A DNA stretch of 64,000 nucleotides from Methylorubrum rhodesianum (GCF_014199985.1 NZ_JACHOS010000011.1:1-64000), one strand, 5' to 3'; numbered from the stretch's first letter, positions 18,825 through 28,389 are shown. Made by a program: numbers and translations. The notes: generated by a model not told the origin, from the letters alone.

Positions 18825-19399
18825 GCTGTGCGTCTCCTCGGCAAAGTCTGAGAGCGGGGCGGTGGGCCACCCGCCGGGTTCGGGCGCGGGTCTAGCCGGT
18901 CCGTTCCTGCGGCGCGAGGGGCTGATCGGGAAAGCGGGACATCTCGAAGGGGCGGCGCGGCGTCCGCGGCTTCGTTCCTGATCCGGGCACCGGCCCCCTC
19001 TCGCACCCCCGGCCGGTCTCGCCGGCCGGCGCGGACGATATCGTCGGCGCTTCGCGGTTGCCACCCGTCGGAGGGCAAAAAATCCACGTGATCGCGGGAC
19101 GTTCGAGAGGTTTCGTTCCCGCACGCGCCGCCGCAACGGTCGAATTTGCCGCAGGAACCCGCGTAACGATACCGTGACGATTGGCATGCCACGTGCTTAG
19201 GGCTGCCCGGAGCGTCCGCGGACAAATCGGGCGCTCGGGGGTCGGGCTGGCGCCCTGCTCTTTCCGCGGGTCGGCGTTTCGGATGCGGCGGGGAAGGTCC
19301 CTGCCGGACGCGATCCTCCCGGAGGGCAGGCTCTCAACGGCGCCGGTTCCGCAAAAGGTTTCGTCAGGACACGGATCCTCAAGGTACGAGAGACTCGGA
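18825..19399. other. Divergent glnA-glnII control region
   Basis: This 575-base region has no convincing gene. It holds the leader of glnA on the left and, on the right, a sigma-54-type promoter at 19181-19197 followed by a roughly 190-base untranslated leader for glnII. I could not pick out a clear sigma-70 or sigma-54 promoter for glnA, nor convincing paired NtrC sites. Several short GC-rich dyads (for example around 19005-19030, GGCCGG-CCGGCC) could fold but have no T-run. Confidence 0.6.
19181..19197 (+). promoter_or_regulatory. Candidate sigma-54 promoter of glnII
   Basis: TTGGCATGCCACGTGCT has GG at 19183-19184 and GC at 19195-19196, separated by exactly ten bases, the required -24/-12 geometry. 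It agrees with TGGCACG-N4-TTGCT at most positions. Rhizobial glnII genes are known to be NtrC/sigma-54 dependent, which fits the position 203 bases ahead of the glnII ATG. Confidence 0.7.
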
Positions 19400-20446
19400 A
19401 TGACCAAGTTTAAGCTCGAGTACATCTGGCTCGACGGCTACACGCCCACTCCGAACCTGCGCGGCAAGACGCAGATCAAGGAGTACGACAGCTTCCCGAC
19501 CTTCGAGCAGCTCCCGCTCTGGGGTTTCGACGGCAGCTCCACCCAGCAGGCCGAGGGCTCCTCGTCCGACTGCGTGCTGAAGCCCGTTCGCCACTTCCCC
19601 GACCCGACCCGCACCAACGGCGTGCTCGTGCTGTGCGAAGTGATGATGCCGGACGGCAAGACCCCGCATCCGTCGAACAAGCGCGCCACCGTGCTCGACG
19701 ATGCCGGCGCCTGGTTCGGCTTCGAGCAGGAATACTTCCTCTATAAGAACGGCCGTCCGCTCGGCTTCCCCGAGACCGGCTATCCCGCTCCGCAGGGCCC
19801 GTACTATTGCGGCGTCGGCGCCTCGAATGTCGGCCCCGTGGCGCGCCAGATCGTCGAGGAGCACCTCGACCTCTGCCTCGCCGCCGGCATCAACCACGAG
19901 GGCATCAATGCCGAAGTGGCCAAGGGCCAGTGGGAATTCCAGATCTTCGGCAAGGGCTCCAAGAAGGCCGCCGACGAGATGTGGATGGCCCGCTACCTGC
20001 TGCAGCGCCTGTGCGAGAAGCACGAGATCGACATCGAGTATCACTGCAAGCCGCTCGGGGACACCGATTGGAACGGCTCGGGCATGCACTGCAACTTCTC
20101 GACCACGTTCATGCGCGAGACCGGCGGCAAGGAGTATTTCGAGTCCGTGATGGCTCAGTTCGAGAAGAACCTCGACGACCACATCGCCGTCTACGGTCCC
20201 GATAACCACATGCGCCTGACCGGCAAGCACGAGACGGCGCCGTGGAACAAGTTCTCCTACGGCGTGGCCGATCGCGGCGCCTCGGTGCGCGTGCCGCACT
20301 CCTTCGTCAACAACGGCTACAAGGGCTACCTTGAGGACCGCCGCCCGAACTCCATGGGCGACCCCTACCAGATCGCCTCGCAGGTTCTGAAGACGATCTC
20401 CGAGGTTCCGCTCCCGGGCGAAGCCGCGCAGAAGGCCGTCGCGTAA
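19400..20446 (+). CDS. glnII: Glutamine synthetase type II
   Basis: This is the eukaryote-like GSII found in rhizobia and actinobacteria: an octameric enzyme making glutamine, not controlled by adenylylation. The 348 residues begin MTKFKLEYIWLDGY and show LWGFDGSSTQQAEGSSSD, FGFEQEYFLY, AKGQWEFQIFGKG, DTDWNGSGMHCNFST, and ASVRVPHSFVNNGYKGYLED, all GSII signatures. ATG 19400 follows GAGAG; the open frame upstream is leader. It is transcribed divergently from glnA, behind a candidate sigma-54 promoter, and followed by a strong terminator, so it is a single-gene unit induced when nitrogen is short. Confidence 0.96.
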   Translation: MTKFKLEYIWLDGYTPTPNLRGKTQIKEYDSFPTFEQLPLWGFDGSSTQQAEGSSSDCVLKPVRHFPDPTRTNGVLVLCEVMMPDGKTPHPSNKRATVLDDAGAWFGFEQEYFLYKNGRPLGFPETGYPAPQGPYYCGVGASNVGPVARQIVEEHLDLCLAAGINHEGINAEVAKGQWEFQIFGKGSKKAADEMWMARYLLQRLCEKHEIDIEYHCKPLGDTDWNGSGMHCNFSTTFMRETGGKEYFESVMAQFEKNLDDHIAVYGPDNHMRLTGKHETAPWNKFSYGVADRGASVRVPHSFVNNGYKGYLEDRRPNSMGDPYQIASQVLKTISEVPLPGEAAQKAVA

Positions 20447-20481
20447 GGATTTCGAGGCCGGATATCGAGGCTAGAGACAAG

Positions 20482-20513
20482 CCGCTCCCGTCGAAGGACG
20501 GGAGCGGTTTTTT
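20482..20513 (+). terminator. Intrinsic terminator of glnII
   Basis: Arms CCGCTCCCGTC (20482-20492) and GACGGGAGCGG (20497-20507) pair perfectly around a GAAG loop and are followed by six T. It lies 36 bases after the glnII stop. Confidence 0.95.
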
Positions 20514-20519
20514 GTTACC

Positions 20520-20627
20520 TTACAATGCGCCGTCATCGCGAATACAGACGAAGCGATCCGGCGGCGCGGATTTTCCAGAGAAGGCGGAGCGCTGAGTTGC
20601 TTCGGCGCCGCCTTGTAACGACGGGAT
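20520..20627. repeat. REP-like intergenic palindromic element
   Basis: The stretch contains GTCATCGCGAATACAGACGA followed by AGCGATCC. This resembles the common alphaproteobacterial intergenic repeat GTCATTGCGAGCGCAGCGAAGCAATCC as I remember it. A partly inverted counterpart (GAGTTGCTTCGGCGCCGCC) lies near its right end. It sits between the glnII terminator and the glsA stop. No coding potential is seen. Confidence 0.5.
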
Positions 20628-20635
20628 TTTAGGTC

Positions 20636-21565
20636 TCAAACCCCGAAGATCGACCACCCGGTCCGCTTCACCAGCATTTCCAGGGCGATGCGCCCGAGAT
20701 GCGAGTTGCCCGCCGCATCCAGCCCCGGCGACCAGACGCAGATCGAGGCCTTGCCCGGCGCCACCGCCAGGATACCGCCGCCGACGCCGCTCTTGCCCGG
20801 CAGGCCGACGCGGTAGGCGAAGTCGCCCGACCCGTCGTAGTGGCCGCAGGTCAGCATGATGGCGTTGATGCGCCGCGCCCGCTCGGCCGAGATCACGGAG
20901 TGCCCGGCGAGCGGATGGTGCCCGGAATAGGCCAGGAACAGCCCGGCGGTCGCGAGCTGGCGGCAGGTCATCGCGATGGCGCAATGATGGAAGTAGACGC
21001 CCAGCGTGTAATCGACCGGATTCTCGATCACGTTGAAGGAGCGCATGTAGTTGGCCAGCGCCGCGTTACGGAATCCGGTCCGCTTCTCCGAGGCGGCCAC
21101 CCGCTCGTCGATCGCGATGCTGTTGTCCTGCGCCACGAACTGCATGAAACGCAGGATCTCGCCGAGCGCCTCGCGCGGCTGGTGGCCCGACAGGATCAGG
21201 TCGGTGACGGCGATGGCGCCCGCGTTGATGAAGGGATTGCGCGGGATGCCGTTCTCCCGCTCCAGCTGCACGATCGAGTTGAACGGACTTCCCGACGGCT
21301 CGCGGCCGACCCGGCGCCAGAGCCGGTCGCCGACCATGCCGAGCGCCAGCGTCAGGGTGAAGACCTTGGAAATGCTCTGGATCGAGAAGGGGCTATCGGC
21401 GTCGCCCCCGGCCGCGACGCGACCATCGCCGTCGATCACCACGAGGCCGAAGGCCTGCGGATCGACGCGGGCCAGTTCCGGGATGTAGCTCGCCACCGTG
21501 CCGCGATCGGGCCGCGCCCGCATCTCCTCGGCAATGTCTTTGACGATACGGTCGAGATCGGGCAC
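20636..21565 (-). CDS. glsA: Glutaminase
   Basis: GlsA hydrolyses glutamine to glutamate and ammonia. The 309-residue protein has the serine beta-lactamase-like fold: [16 protein letters not shown] carries the SxxK nucleophile/base pair. Further family signatures are [29 protein letters not shown], and the C-terminal [16 protein letters not shown]. The start is a GTG at 21565. It is 87 bases downstream of glnB on the same strand, so it may be transcribed with PII; a glutaminase next to both glutamine synthetases suggests local control of the glutamine/glutamate balance. Confidence 0.95.
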   Translation of the reverse strand: MPDLDRIVKDIAEEMRARPDRGTVASYIPELARVDPQAFGLVVIDGDGRVAAGGDADSPFSIQSISKVFTLTLALGMVGDRLWRRVGREPSGSPFNSIVQLERENGIPRNPFINAGAIAVTDLILSGHQPREALGEILRFMQFVAQDNSIAIDERVAASEKRTGFRNAALANYMRSFNVIENPVDYTLGVYFHHCAIAMTCRQLATAGLFLAYSGHHPLAGHSVISAERARRINAIMLTCGHYDGSGDFAYRVGLPGKSGVGGGILAVAPGKASICVWSPGLDAAGNSHLGRIALEMLVKRTGWSIFGV

Positions 21566-21652
21566 GGCGTCGCTCGGCTACGGCGCTTCACGGCAAGCGC
21601 GGACGAGCCCGGCCCTTCACGAAGCGGGCCAGGGAAGATCGGGCCGCCGGGA

Positions 21653-22018
<366 letters not shown>

Positions 22019-22021
22019 TCA

Positions 22022-22042
22022 GTCAGCCATTTATGTACCATC
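22022..22042 (-). promoter_or_regulatory. Candidate sigma-54 promoter of glnB
   Basis: Read on the minus strand, TGGTACATAAATGGCTGA has GG (22039-22038) and GC (22027-22026) with the required ten-base spacing and TGGTAC close to the -24 consensus. The predicted start near 22014 would leave a leader of about 20 bases before the glnB ATG. The -12 element (TGGCT) is imperfect. Confidence 0.5.
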
Positions 22043-22175
22043 GCCGCTGCCCGACCGCCACGGCGATTTGGATAACCGGGCTGGGAAGTTGCGTACGAAA
22101 TATGCAAACAAAGCGGAATGTGTAGGCAATTCCGCTAAAATCGATGAATTTTCGGGCACACGTTGAGCCAGTTGC

Positions 22176-23699
22176 ATGCATGAGCCGGTAAAATCCCCGA
22201 AGGCCGCGGAGCGGCTGCTCACCGTTGAGGCGATGCGCCGGGTCGATGCCGCCGCCATCGCCGGGGGGACGGCAGGCCTGACCCTGATGGAAGCGGCGGG
22301 CGCCGCCGTCGCCGACCGCACCCGCGCGCTGGCGCCCGAGGGCGGGCGGGTGCTCGTCCTATGCGGCCCCGGCAACAACGGCGGCGACGGCTTCGTCGCC
22401 GCCCGCCTGCTGGCCGGAGCCGGCTACCGCATCGATCTGCGCCTGCTCGGCGAGCGCGCCGGGCTCAAGGGCGACGCGGCGCTCGCCGCCAAGGCCTGGA
22501 CCGGTCCGGTCGGCGATGCGGCGGCGGGAATGCCGGCGGCCGACCTCGTCATCGACGCGCTGTTCGGCGCCGGCCTCTGCCGCGATCTCGAGGGGGCGGC
22601 CCGGGCCCTGGTCGAAGCCGTCAACCGCTCCGGCATCCCCGTGCTCGCGGTCGATGTGCCCAGCGGCGTCGACGGGAACAGCGGCGCGGTGCGCGGGGTC
22701 GCCATCGAGGCGACCGAGACGGTGACCTTCGTCGCGCTCAAGCCCGGCCATCTGCTGCAGCCCGGCCGGACGCATTGCGGCGGCCTGCGTGTCGCCGATA
22801 TCGGCACGGGCGAGGCCGCCTTCGCCGCCGGCATCGCCGGGGAGACGCGCGCGCTGTATCGCAATGCGCCCGGCCTCTGGACCCTGCCGCGTCTCACCGC
22901 GGCCAGCCATAAATACACCCGCGGCCACGCCCTCGTTCTGTCGGGCCCGGCCCACCGCACCGGCGCGGCCCGGCTCGCCGCCCGCGGGGCGCTGCGGGTC
23001 GGCGCGGGTCTCGTCACCGTGGCCTCGCCCGCCTCGGCGCTCCCGGAGAATGCCGCCCATCTCACCGCGATCATGCTGCGGGCATGCGAGAATGCCGACG
23101 ATCTCGACGACATGCTGGCCGACGAGCGGCTCAACGCCCTGCTCCTCGGCCCCGGCCTCGGCACCGGCCCGGCGACCTGCGACCTCGTCGCGGTGGCGGC
23201 GGGGGCCGGGCGCGCCCTGGTGCTCGATGCCGACGCGCTCACGAGCTTCCGCAGCGAAGTGCGCACGCTCGCCCGCCATATCCGGGACGGTGAGGCGCGG
23301 GCCGTGCTGACGCCACACGAGGGCGAGTTCGCGCGGCTGTTTTCCGGCACGGAGGCCGTGGCCGAGGGGCTGAGCAAGTTCGAGCGCGCGGCGCGGGCGG
23401 CGGAGATCGCCGGGGCGGTCGTGGTTCTGAAGGGGGCCGACACGGTGATCGCCGCTCCCGACGGCCGCACGGCGATCAACGACCACGGTACGCCGCATCT
23501 CGGAACCGCCGGCTCCGGCGACGTGCTCGGCGGCCTCGTCGCCGGATTGCTGGCGCAGGGCATGGAGCCGTTCGAGGCGGCCTGCGCCGCCGTCTGGCTG
23601 CACGGCGATGCGGGCCTGCGGTTCGGGCCGGGGCTGATCTCGGAGGATATCCCGGAGCTGATCCCGGCGGTGCTGCGCGACCTCGCCGGCCGTGCGTGA
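22176..23699 (+). CDS. nnr: Bifunctional NAD(P)HX epimerase / ADP-dependent NAD(P)HX dehydratase
   Basis: A 507-residue fusion that repairs hydrated NADH and NADPH. The N-terminal YjeF_N epimerase domain (about 15-215) has LLTVEAMRRVDAAAI and CGPGNNGGDGFVAARLL. The C-terminal carbohydrate-kinase-like dehydratase domain (about 225-500) has VLTPHEGEFARLF and GTAGSGDVLGGLVAGLLAQG. This is the usual bacterial architecture and length. ATG 22176 is the first in the frame (MHEPVKSPKAAERL). It is divergent from glnB; in many Rhizobiales this gene is next to glnB, so the linkage is expected. Confidence 0.94.
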   Translation: MHEPVKSPKAAERLLTVEAMRRVDAAAIAGGTAGLTLMEAAGAAVADRTRALAPEGGRVLVLCGPGNNGGDGFVAARLLAGAGYRIDLRLLGERAGLKGDAALAAKAWTGPVGDAAAGMPAADLVIDALFGAGLCRDLEGAARALVEAVNRSGIPVLAVDVPSGVDGNSGAVRGVAIEATETVTFVALKPGHLLQPGRTHCGGLRVADIGTGEAAFAAGIAGETRALYRNAPGLWTLPRLTAASHKYTRGHALVLSGPAHRTGAARLAARGALRVGAGLVTVASPASALPENAAHLTAIMLRACENADDLDDMLADERLNALLLGPGLGTGPATCDLVAVAAGAGRALVLDADALTSFRSEVRTLARHIRDGEARAVLTPHEGEFARLFSGTEAVAEGLSKFERAARAAEIAGAVVVLKGADTVIAAPDGRTAINDHGTPHLGTAGSGDVLGGLVAGLLAQGMEPFEAACAAVWLHGDAGLRFGPGLISEDIPELIPAVLRDLAGRA

Positions 23700-23710
23700 C
23701 CGCGGCCCGG

Positions 23711-25114
23711 CTATCCGGCCGCGGCGACGGCGTGCTTGCGGCCGTAGAGCGCGTAGAAGACCAGCCCGAACACGTTCCAGATCGCGAACCAGAGCTGGGT
23801 CGTCGCGGGCAGGCTGAGGAACAGGTAGCCGCAGCCCAGGATCGTGACCGGTCCGATGAGCCAGGGCACCGGCGCGCGGAAGGTGCGCGGCGCGTCGGGA
23901 TCGCGCAGGCGCATCACGAGCATGCAGGCGGCGACCGCCACGAACGCCGCGAGCGTTCCGGCATTGGCGAGCGCCGCGAGTTCTCCCAGCGGAACAAACC
24001 CGGCGAGCACGGTCACGACGGCGGCGGTGAAGAGGGTGATCCGCACCGGCGTGCCGGTGGACGAGACCTGAGCCAGGCCCTGCGGCAGCATCCCGTCGCG
24101 GGCCATGGTGAAGAAGATCCGGCTCTGCCCGTAGAAGAAGGCGAGAATGACGGTGGGCAGGGCGATCACGGCCGAGGCCGCGAGGTATTGCGCCACCAGT
24201 GGGCGCCCGAGCTCGCGCAGGATGAGGGCCAGCGGCTCCGGGCTGTCGGCGAACCGGGTATAGGACACGGCCCCCACCGCCGCGACCGCCACCGCGACGT
24301 AGATCAGGACGCAGGCCGCCATTGAGCCGACGATCCCGATCATCAGGTCGCGCCCCGGGTTGCGCGTCTCCTCGGCGGCGGTGGCGATGGCGTCGAAGCC
24401 GTAGAAGGCGAAGAAGATGATCGCGGCCGCAGCCATGACGCCGCGCTCGACGCCGTCGGCCCCCACGCGCTTGGGGAAGCCGTACGGATCGAACGGTTCG
24501 AGATGGGTGGCGTCGAAGGCCGGCAGCGCGAAGGCGACGAAGACGACGAGTGCGGCGATCTTCACCAGAACCAGGGCTGCATTGACCGTGGCGCTCTCCC
24601 GCGTGCCGCGCAGGAGCAGCACGGCGACCACGACGATGATGCCGACCGCCGGGAGGTTGACGATGCCGCCCGCCTCCGGTCCCCGCATCAGGGCGGTCGG
24701 AACGCCGAGCCAGCTTTCCAAGAGCGGCGCCGCGTAGCCGGACCAGCCGACGGCGACCGCACTGACCACGAGCGAGTATTCGAGAATCAGGCTCCAGCCG
24801 ATGATCCAGGCCAGCACCTCGCCGAGCACGACGTAGCTGTAGGTATAGGCGCTGCCCGAGACCGGAATCGTCGTCGCCATCTCGGCATAGGCCAGCGCAG
24901 CGCAGGCACAGATCGCTCCGGCGACGGCGAAGGACAGGATCACCGCCGGCCCAGCCTTGGCCGCGCCGACGCCGATCAGCGTGAGGATGCCGGTGCCGAC
25001 GATCGCCCCGACGCCGAGCGCCATGAGGTGGGGCCAGCTCAGCGTCCGGACCAGCTGCCGCTCCCCGCCGGGCTCCAGTTGCAAGGGCTTGCGGCGAAGA
25101 AGGCTGGACGGCAT
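23711..25114 (-). CDS. APC-superfamily amino acid permease (CAT-like)
   Basis: A 467-residue membrane protein with about twelve hydrophobic helices. Near the N-terminus it shows the family hallmark HLMALGVGAIVGTGILTLIG (unwound TM1 substrate loop) and later ALAYAEMATTIPVSGSAYTY, typical of cationic amino acid transporter-type APC permeases. A FFAFYGFDAIATAAEE segment (TM6) also matches. Substrate cannot be assigned; basic or neutral amino acids are typical. It converges on nnr with an 11-base gap. Confidence 0.9.
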   Translation of the reverse strand: MPSSLLRRKPLQLEPGGERQLVRTLSWPHLMALGVGAIVGTGILTLIGVGAAKAGPAVILSFAVAGAICACAALAYAEMATTIPVSGSAYTYSYVVLGEVLAWIIGWSLILEYSLVVSAVAVGWSGYAAPLLESWLGVPTALMRGPEAGGIVNLPAVGIIVVVAVLLLRGTRESATVNAALVLVKIAALVVFVAFALPAFDATHLEPFDPYGFPKRVGADGVERGVMAAAAIIFFAFYGFDAIATAAEETRNPGRDLMIGIVGSMAACVLIYVAVAVAAVGAVSYTRFADSPEPLALILRELGRPLVAQYLAASAVIALPTVILAFFYGQSRIFFTMARDGMLPQGLAQVSSTGTPVRITLFTAAVVTVLAGFVPLGELAALANAGTLAAFVAVAACMLVMRLRDPDAPRTFRAPVPWLIGPVTILGCGYLFLSLPATTQLWFAIWNVFGLVFYALYGRKHAVAAAG

Positions 25115-25241
25115 TCGGGCTCCTGACGGGCGGTTGTAGGCGGACGCCGGCTCGCGCGAAAGTCACATCATCGCGCGGGCGTCGCCAGACACGCCCGCCC
25201 CGGTCCGGCGTCGTGCTTCCGAGCGCATCGGCCGTTCGTCG

Positions 25242-26303
25242 CTACGGTGAGAGGCTCGCCCGATCCGCCGCCAGCACCTCGGCGCGCTTGCGCTCGTCCG
25301 GGTTCAGGCCCGCAGTCGCCTGATCGAGGCCGGCATCGGACCGGCCTTGCGACGCGGCGGCGAGATTCCAGGCGGCCGCCTCGACGAGGTTCTTCGGCAC
25401 GCCGCGGCCGGCGACGTAGAGCTTGGCGATCCGGTTCTGGGCGATGGCGTTGCCGCGCTGGGCCGCGTGCAAAAAGTAGCGGGCGGCCCGGGCCTCGTCC
25501 TTGGGAACCCCGTCGCCGTTGAACAGGCGGATCGCGAACTCGACCTCCGCCCCGAGATCGCCGTTGTCGGCGGCGCGGCGGAACCATTGCGCGGCCTGGG
25601 TCGTGTCCTTGGGCACGCCCTTGCCCTGGAGGTAGAGCACCCCGAGCGCGTATTGTGCGGCGGGAACCTCGGCCTCGGCCGCGGTTCGGAAGTTGGCCAC
25701 AGCAGCGGCCAGATCCGCCGGCTTGTCGCTGGCGAGCTGGATCAGCGCGAGGTTGTAGCTGGCACTGGGCTGCCCCTTGCGCGCCGCCTGTTCGAGCCAG
25801 ACCCGGCCGGCCTTCTCGTCCTTGGGCTGGCCGCGTCCGTCCATCGCCATCAGGCCGAGGGAGGCCATGGCGTTGGCATCGTTCTGCGCGGCGGCGAGCC
25901 GGTACCATTCGTGGGCGCGCTTCGGATCCTGCTTGACCCCGAGGCCCTGGTTGTAGAGCTCGCCCAGCAGCGTCATCGCCGCGGCGTCCTTCGGGTTCGT
26001 CTCGATGCGCCTCGTCGCCTCGCGGAAGGCGGTGACGTAGCGTCCGCGCTGGTAGGCGCCGTAGGCCGCGTCGGCATTCGGGTTCGCGGTCGTCGGCTGC
26101 GCTCCCTGCGCGTTGGCCGAGTACGGCGAGGGCAGCTCGCGCTTCAGATCGAGCTGGTTCGGCTTGGCCTGGCCCGCATTGGCCGGCGTCTGCGCAGGAG
26201 GCTCCTTCGTCGCCGGCTGTTTGGGGGCGGCATGCACCCCGCCGGCGCCGAGCGCGAGGAGGGCGAAGGCGCCGAAGGCCGCGAGGAAAACGGCTCGGGC
26301 CAT
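25242..26303 (-). CDS. Sel1-repeat (TPR-like) secreted protein
   Basis: A 353-residue exported repeat protein. ATG 26303 begins a signal peptide (MARAVFLAAFGAFALLALGA, then GGVHA-APK); the open frame upstream is not credible. After a Pro/Ala-rich linker come about six Sel1-type repeats with the AA-YxLG-LY-xGxGVPKD-xxAAxW pattern, for example GELYNQGLGVKQDPKRAHEW and ALGVLYLQGKGVPKDTTQAA. Such solenoids usually bind proteins in the periplasm (ExoR, PodJ and similar). Partner unknown. It lies after the ThiE-like gene with a REP-like element between them. Confidence 0.85.
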   Translation of the reverse strand: MARAVFLAAFGAFALLALGAGGVHAAPKQPATKEPPAQTPANAGQAKPNQLDLKRELPSPYSANAQGAQPTTANPNADAAYGAYQRGRYVTAFREATRRIETNPKDAAAMTLLGELYNQGLGVKQDPKRAHEWYRLAAAQNDANAMASLGLMAMDGRGQPKDEKAGRVWLEQAARKGQPSASYNLALIQLASDKPADLAAAVANFRTAAEAEVPAAQYALGVLYLQGKGVPKDTTQAAQWFRRAADNGDLGAEVEFAIRLFNGDGVPKDEARAARYFLHAAQRGNAIAQNRIAKLYVAGRGVPKNLVEAAAWNLAAASQGRSDAGLDQATAGLNPDERKRAEVLAADRASLSP

Positions 26304-26430
26304 GGCCTGCTTCGATCCCGCGAGCCCCCTTGCTGCCTCCAGCCGCAAGGCACGGTGGCCTTCGAAGAAGCTCGAGCGAGGGGCGCCCGGATTCAGGCAG
26401 GGGCGGTGGCTCGCAGGCCGGGCGCGACGT

Positions 26431-26520
26431 CCGACACCGCCCCTGTCCTCAGCCGCCGGGGCTTCGAACCCCCTCCCCCGCAGAAGGGAGAGGATTTCGA
26501 CCGACACCGCCCCGGTCCTC
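26431..26520. repeat. Palindromic element flanked by 20-bp direct repeats
   Basis: CCGACACCGCCCCTGTCCTC at 26431-26450 recurs at 26501-26520 with one mismatch. Between them lies a palindromic core (26471-26493, CCCTCCCCCGC then GGGAGAGG arms) that matches an element at 28480-28502 at 21 of 23 positions. This looks like a short mobile or slipped intergenic repeat. Its right end touches the ThiE-like gene's stop region. Confidence 0.8.
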
Positions 26521-26533
26521 ACATCGAAAACGA

Positions 26534-27199
26534 TCATCGCGCCCCGTCGAGCTGCGCCTGCGCGGCCCGCACAGCTTCGGGATCGTCGCGCCACAAGACG
26601 CTCTCCAGCCCGACGAACTCGGCGCCCGTTCCCGCGAGCGCGGCAACATCCTCGGCGGCGGTCGCCACGGCGATGCAGGGCGTCTCGAAGATCTCCGCCC
26701 ACCACGCCGCGCGCTCGCGCACCTCTTGCAACTCGGGAGCGGCACCGTCGGGGAAGAGACCGCCGAACATCAGATAATCGACGCCGGTCTCGCCCGCGAC
26801 CATCGCGGCATCCCGCGAGCCGAGGACGCCGCCGGTTCCGAGGATCCGGCCATCGCGCAGGCGCCCGCGCAGATCGCGCAGGGTCTCCTCATCGGCCCGG
26901 TCGAGATGCACCCCGTCCGCTCCGCCCCGGGCGGCGACGGAGACGACGTCGCCGGTGAGTCCCGGCACGCTGACGAGCACCGCCGCGCCGCGCTCCTGTG
27001 CCGACGGCGCCAGCCGCTTCACGAGATTGACGAGGCTGCGCTCGTCGGCAGCCGCCAGCCGCAGGATCACCGCCGCCACGTCGCCCGCGGCACAGGCCGC
27101 ATCGAGCGCCGCGGCGGTCGCCTCGGCCTCGGGCGCGCCGAGGCCGTAGGGCGTGAGGAGGGCGAGGCGGGGCCGCGGCGCTGCGTCGGATTCGGGCAT
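26534..27199 (-). CDS. ThiE-like thiamine-phosphate synthase family protein
   Basis: A 221-residue TIM-barrel protein resembling thiamine-phosphate synthase: GADGVHLDRADEETLRDL corresponds to the pyrophosphate/HMP loop and DYLMFGGLFPDGA to the DYxxFGPxFPT motif. The late GGI phosphate loop of true ThiE is not visible; CIAVATAAEDVAAL stands in its place, so it may be a divergent paralogue without TPS activity. It starts five bases from the fbaA stop, so it is probably in the fbaA transcript, as in other Rhizobiales. Confidence 0.75.
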   Translation of the reverse strand: MPESDAAPRPRLALLTPYGLGAPEAEATAAALDAACAAGDVAAVILRLAAADERSLVNLVKRLAPSAQERGAAVLVSVPGLTGDVVSVAARGGADGVHLDRADEETLRDLRGRLRDGRILGTGGVLGSRDAAMVAGETGVDYLMFGGLFPDGAAPELQEVRERAAWWAEIFETPCIAVATAAEDVAALAGTGAEFVGLESVLWRDDPEAVRAAQAQLDGAR

Positions 27200-27204
27200 G
27201 GGGA

Positions 27205-28272
27205 TCAGGCGTCGATCTTCGGGTCGAGGGAGCCGCTGGCGTAGCGCTTGGCCATCTCGGCCACCGAGATCGGGCGGATCTTCGAGCCGTTGCCGGCGGT
27301 GCCGAACTCCTCGAAGCGCTGCTTGCAGAGCTTCGTCATCGCCTCCATGGCGGGCTTCAGGTACTTGCGCGGATCGAACTCGGCCGGGCTCTCGGAGAGC
27401 ACCTTCCGGATCTGACCGGTCATCGCCATGCGGTTGTCGGTGTCGATGTTGATCTTGCGCACACCGTGCTTGATGCCGCGCTGGATCTCCTCGACCGGCA
27501 CGCCCCAGGTCGGCTTCATCTGGCCGCCGTACTGGTTGATGATGTCCTGCAGATCCTGCGGCACCGAGGAGGAGCCGTGCATGACGAGGTGGGTCGTCGG
27601 CAGACGGCGGTGGATCTCCTCGATCACGTTCATGGCGAGCACGTCGCCGTCGGGCTTCCTCGTGAACTTGTAGGCGCCGTGGCTGGTGCCCATGGCCACC
27701 GCCAGCGCGTCGACCTTGGTGGCGGCCACGAACTTCACCGCCTCGTCCGGGTCGGTCAGGAGCTGGTCATGGGACAGGACGCCCTCGGCGCCGTGGCCGT
27801 CCTCGGCCTCGCCCTGGCCGCTCTCGAGCGAGCCGAGCACACCGAGCTCGCCCTCGACCGAGACACCGGCCCAATGGGCCATCTTGGTGACGTTGCGGGT
27901 GATCTCGACGTTGTAGTTGTAGTCGGCCGGGGTCTTGCCGTCGGCCTTGAGCGAGCCGTCCATCATCACCGAGGTAAAGCCGTACTGGATCGCGGTGGCG
28001 CAGGTGGCTTCGTTGTTGCCGTGGTCGAGATGCATGCAGACGGGAATGTGCGGATAGATCTCGACGAGGCCGTCGATGAGCTTGGCGAGCACCACGTCGT
28101 TGGCGTAGGCGCGCGCGCCGCGGCTGGCCTGGAGGATGACCGGCGAGTCGGTGGCATCGGCCGCCGCCATGATGGCGAGCCCCTGCTCCATGTTGTTCAG
28201 ATTGAACGCGGGCACGCCGTAGCCGTACTCGGCGGCGTGGTCGAGGAGCTGCCGGAGGGTGATGCGTGCCAT
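27205..28272 (-). CDS. fbaA: Fructose-bisphosphate aldolase, class II (CbbA type)
   Basis: Class II zinc aldolase cleaving or forming fructose-1,6-bisphosphate (and sedoheptulose-1,7-bisphosphate in related autotrophs). The 355 residues begin [40 protein letters not shown] contains the zinc/catalytic Hx[15 protein letters not shown] the conserved Glu ligands, and [23 protein letters not shown] sequence ([14 protein letters not shown]) the phosphate loop. Length and motifs fit the CbbA/Fba long type. It lies downstream of gap and pgk with a repeat-rich gap between. Confidence 0.95.
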   Translation of the reverse strand: MARITLRQLLDHAAEYGYGVPAFNLNNMEQGLAIMAAADATDSPVILQASRGARAYANDVVLAKLIDGLVEIYPHIPVCMHLDHGNNEATCATAIQYGFTSVMMDGSLKADGKTPADYNYNVEITRNVTKMAHWAGVSVEGELGVLGSLESGQGEAEDGHGAEGVLSHDQLLTDPDEAVKFVAATKVDALAVAMGTSHGAYKFTRKPDGDVLAMNVIEEIHRRLPTTHLVMHGSSSVPQDLQDIINQYGGQMKPTWGVPVEEIQRGIKHGVRKINIDTDNRMAMTGQIRKVLSESPAEFDPRKYLKPAMEAMTKLCKQRFEEFGTAGNGSKIRPISVAEMAKRYASGSLDPKIDA

Positions 28273-28389
28273 GTCTCGATCCTCGTGCGATGCGGCCTTG
28301 AGCCGGGCTGGTCCCTTGCTCAGACCAATATAGGTGCCGCCGCGCCGTCAGCCTGCGCGGGGCCGTGAAAAACTTGGGCGCAAGCCGTG

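Noticed and set aside
18825..19187. N-terminal extension of glnA
   Set aside because: The open frame continues, but GSI similarity and the Shine-Dalgarno place the start at 18824.
20520..20627. Insertion sequence remnant
   Set aside because: No transposase fragment or terminal inverted repeats of IS length are visible; a short REP-like element explains the dyads better.
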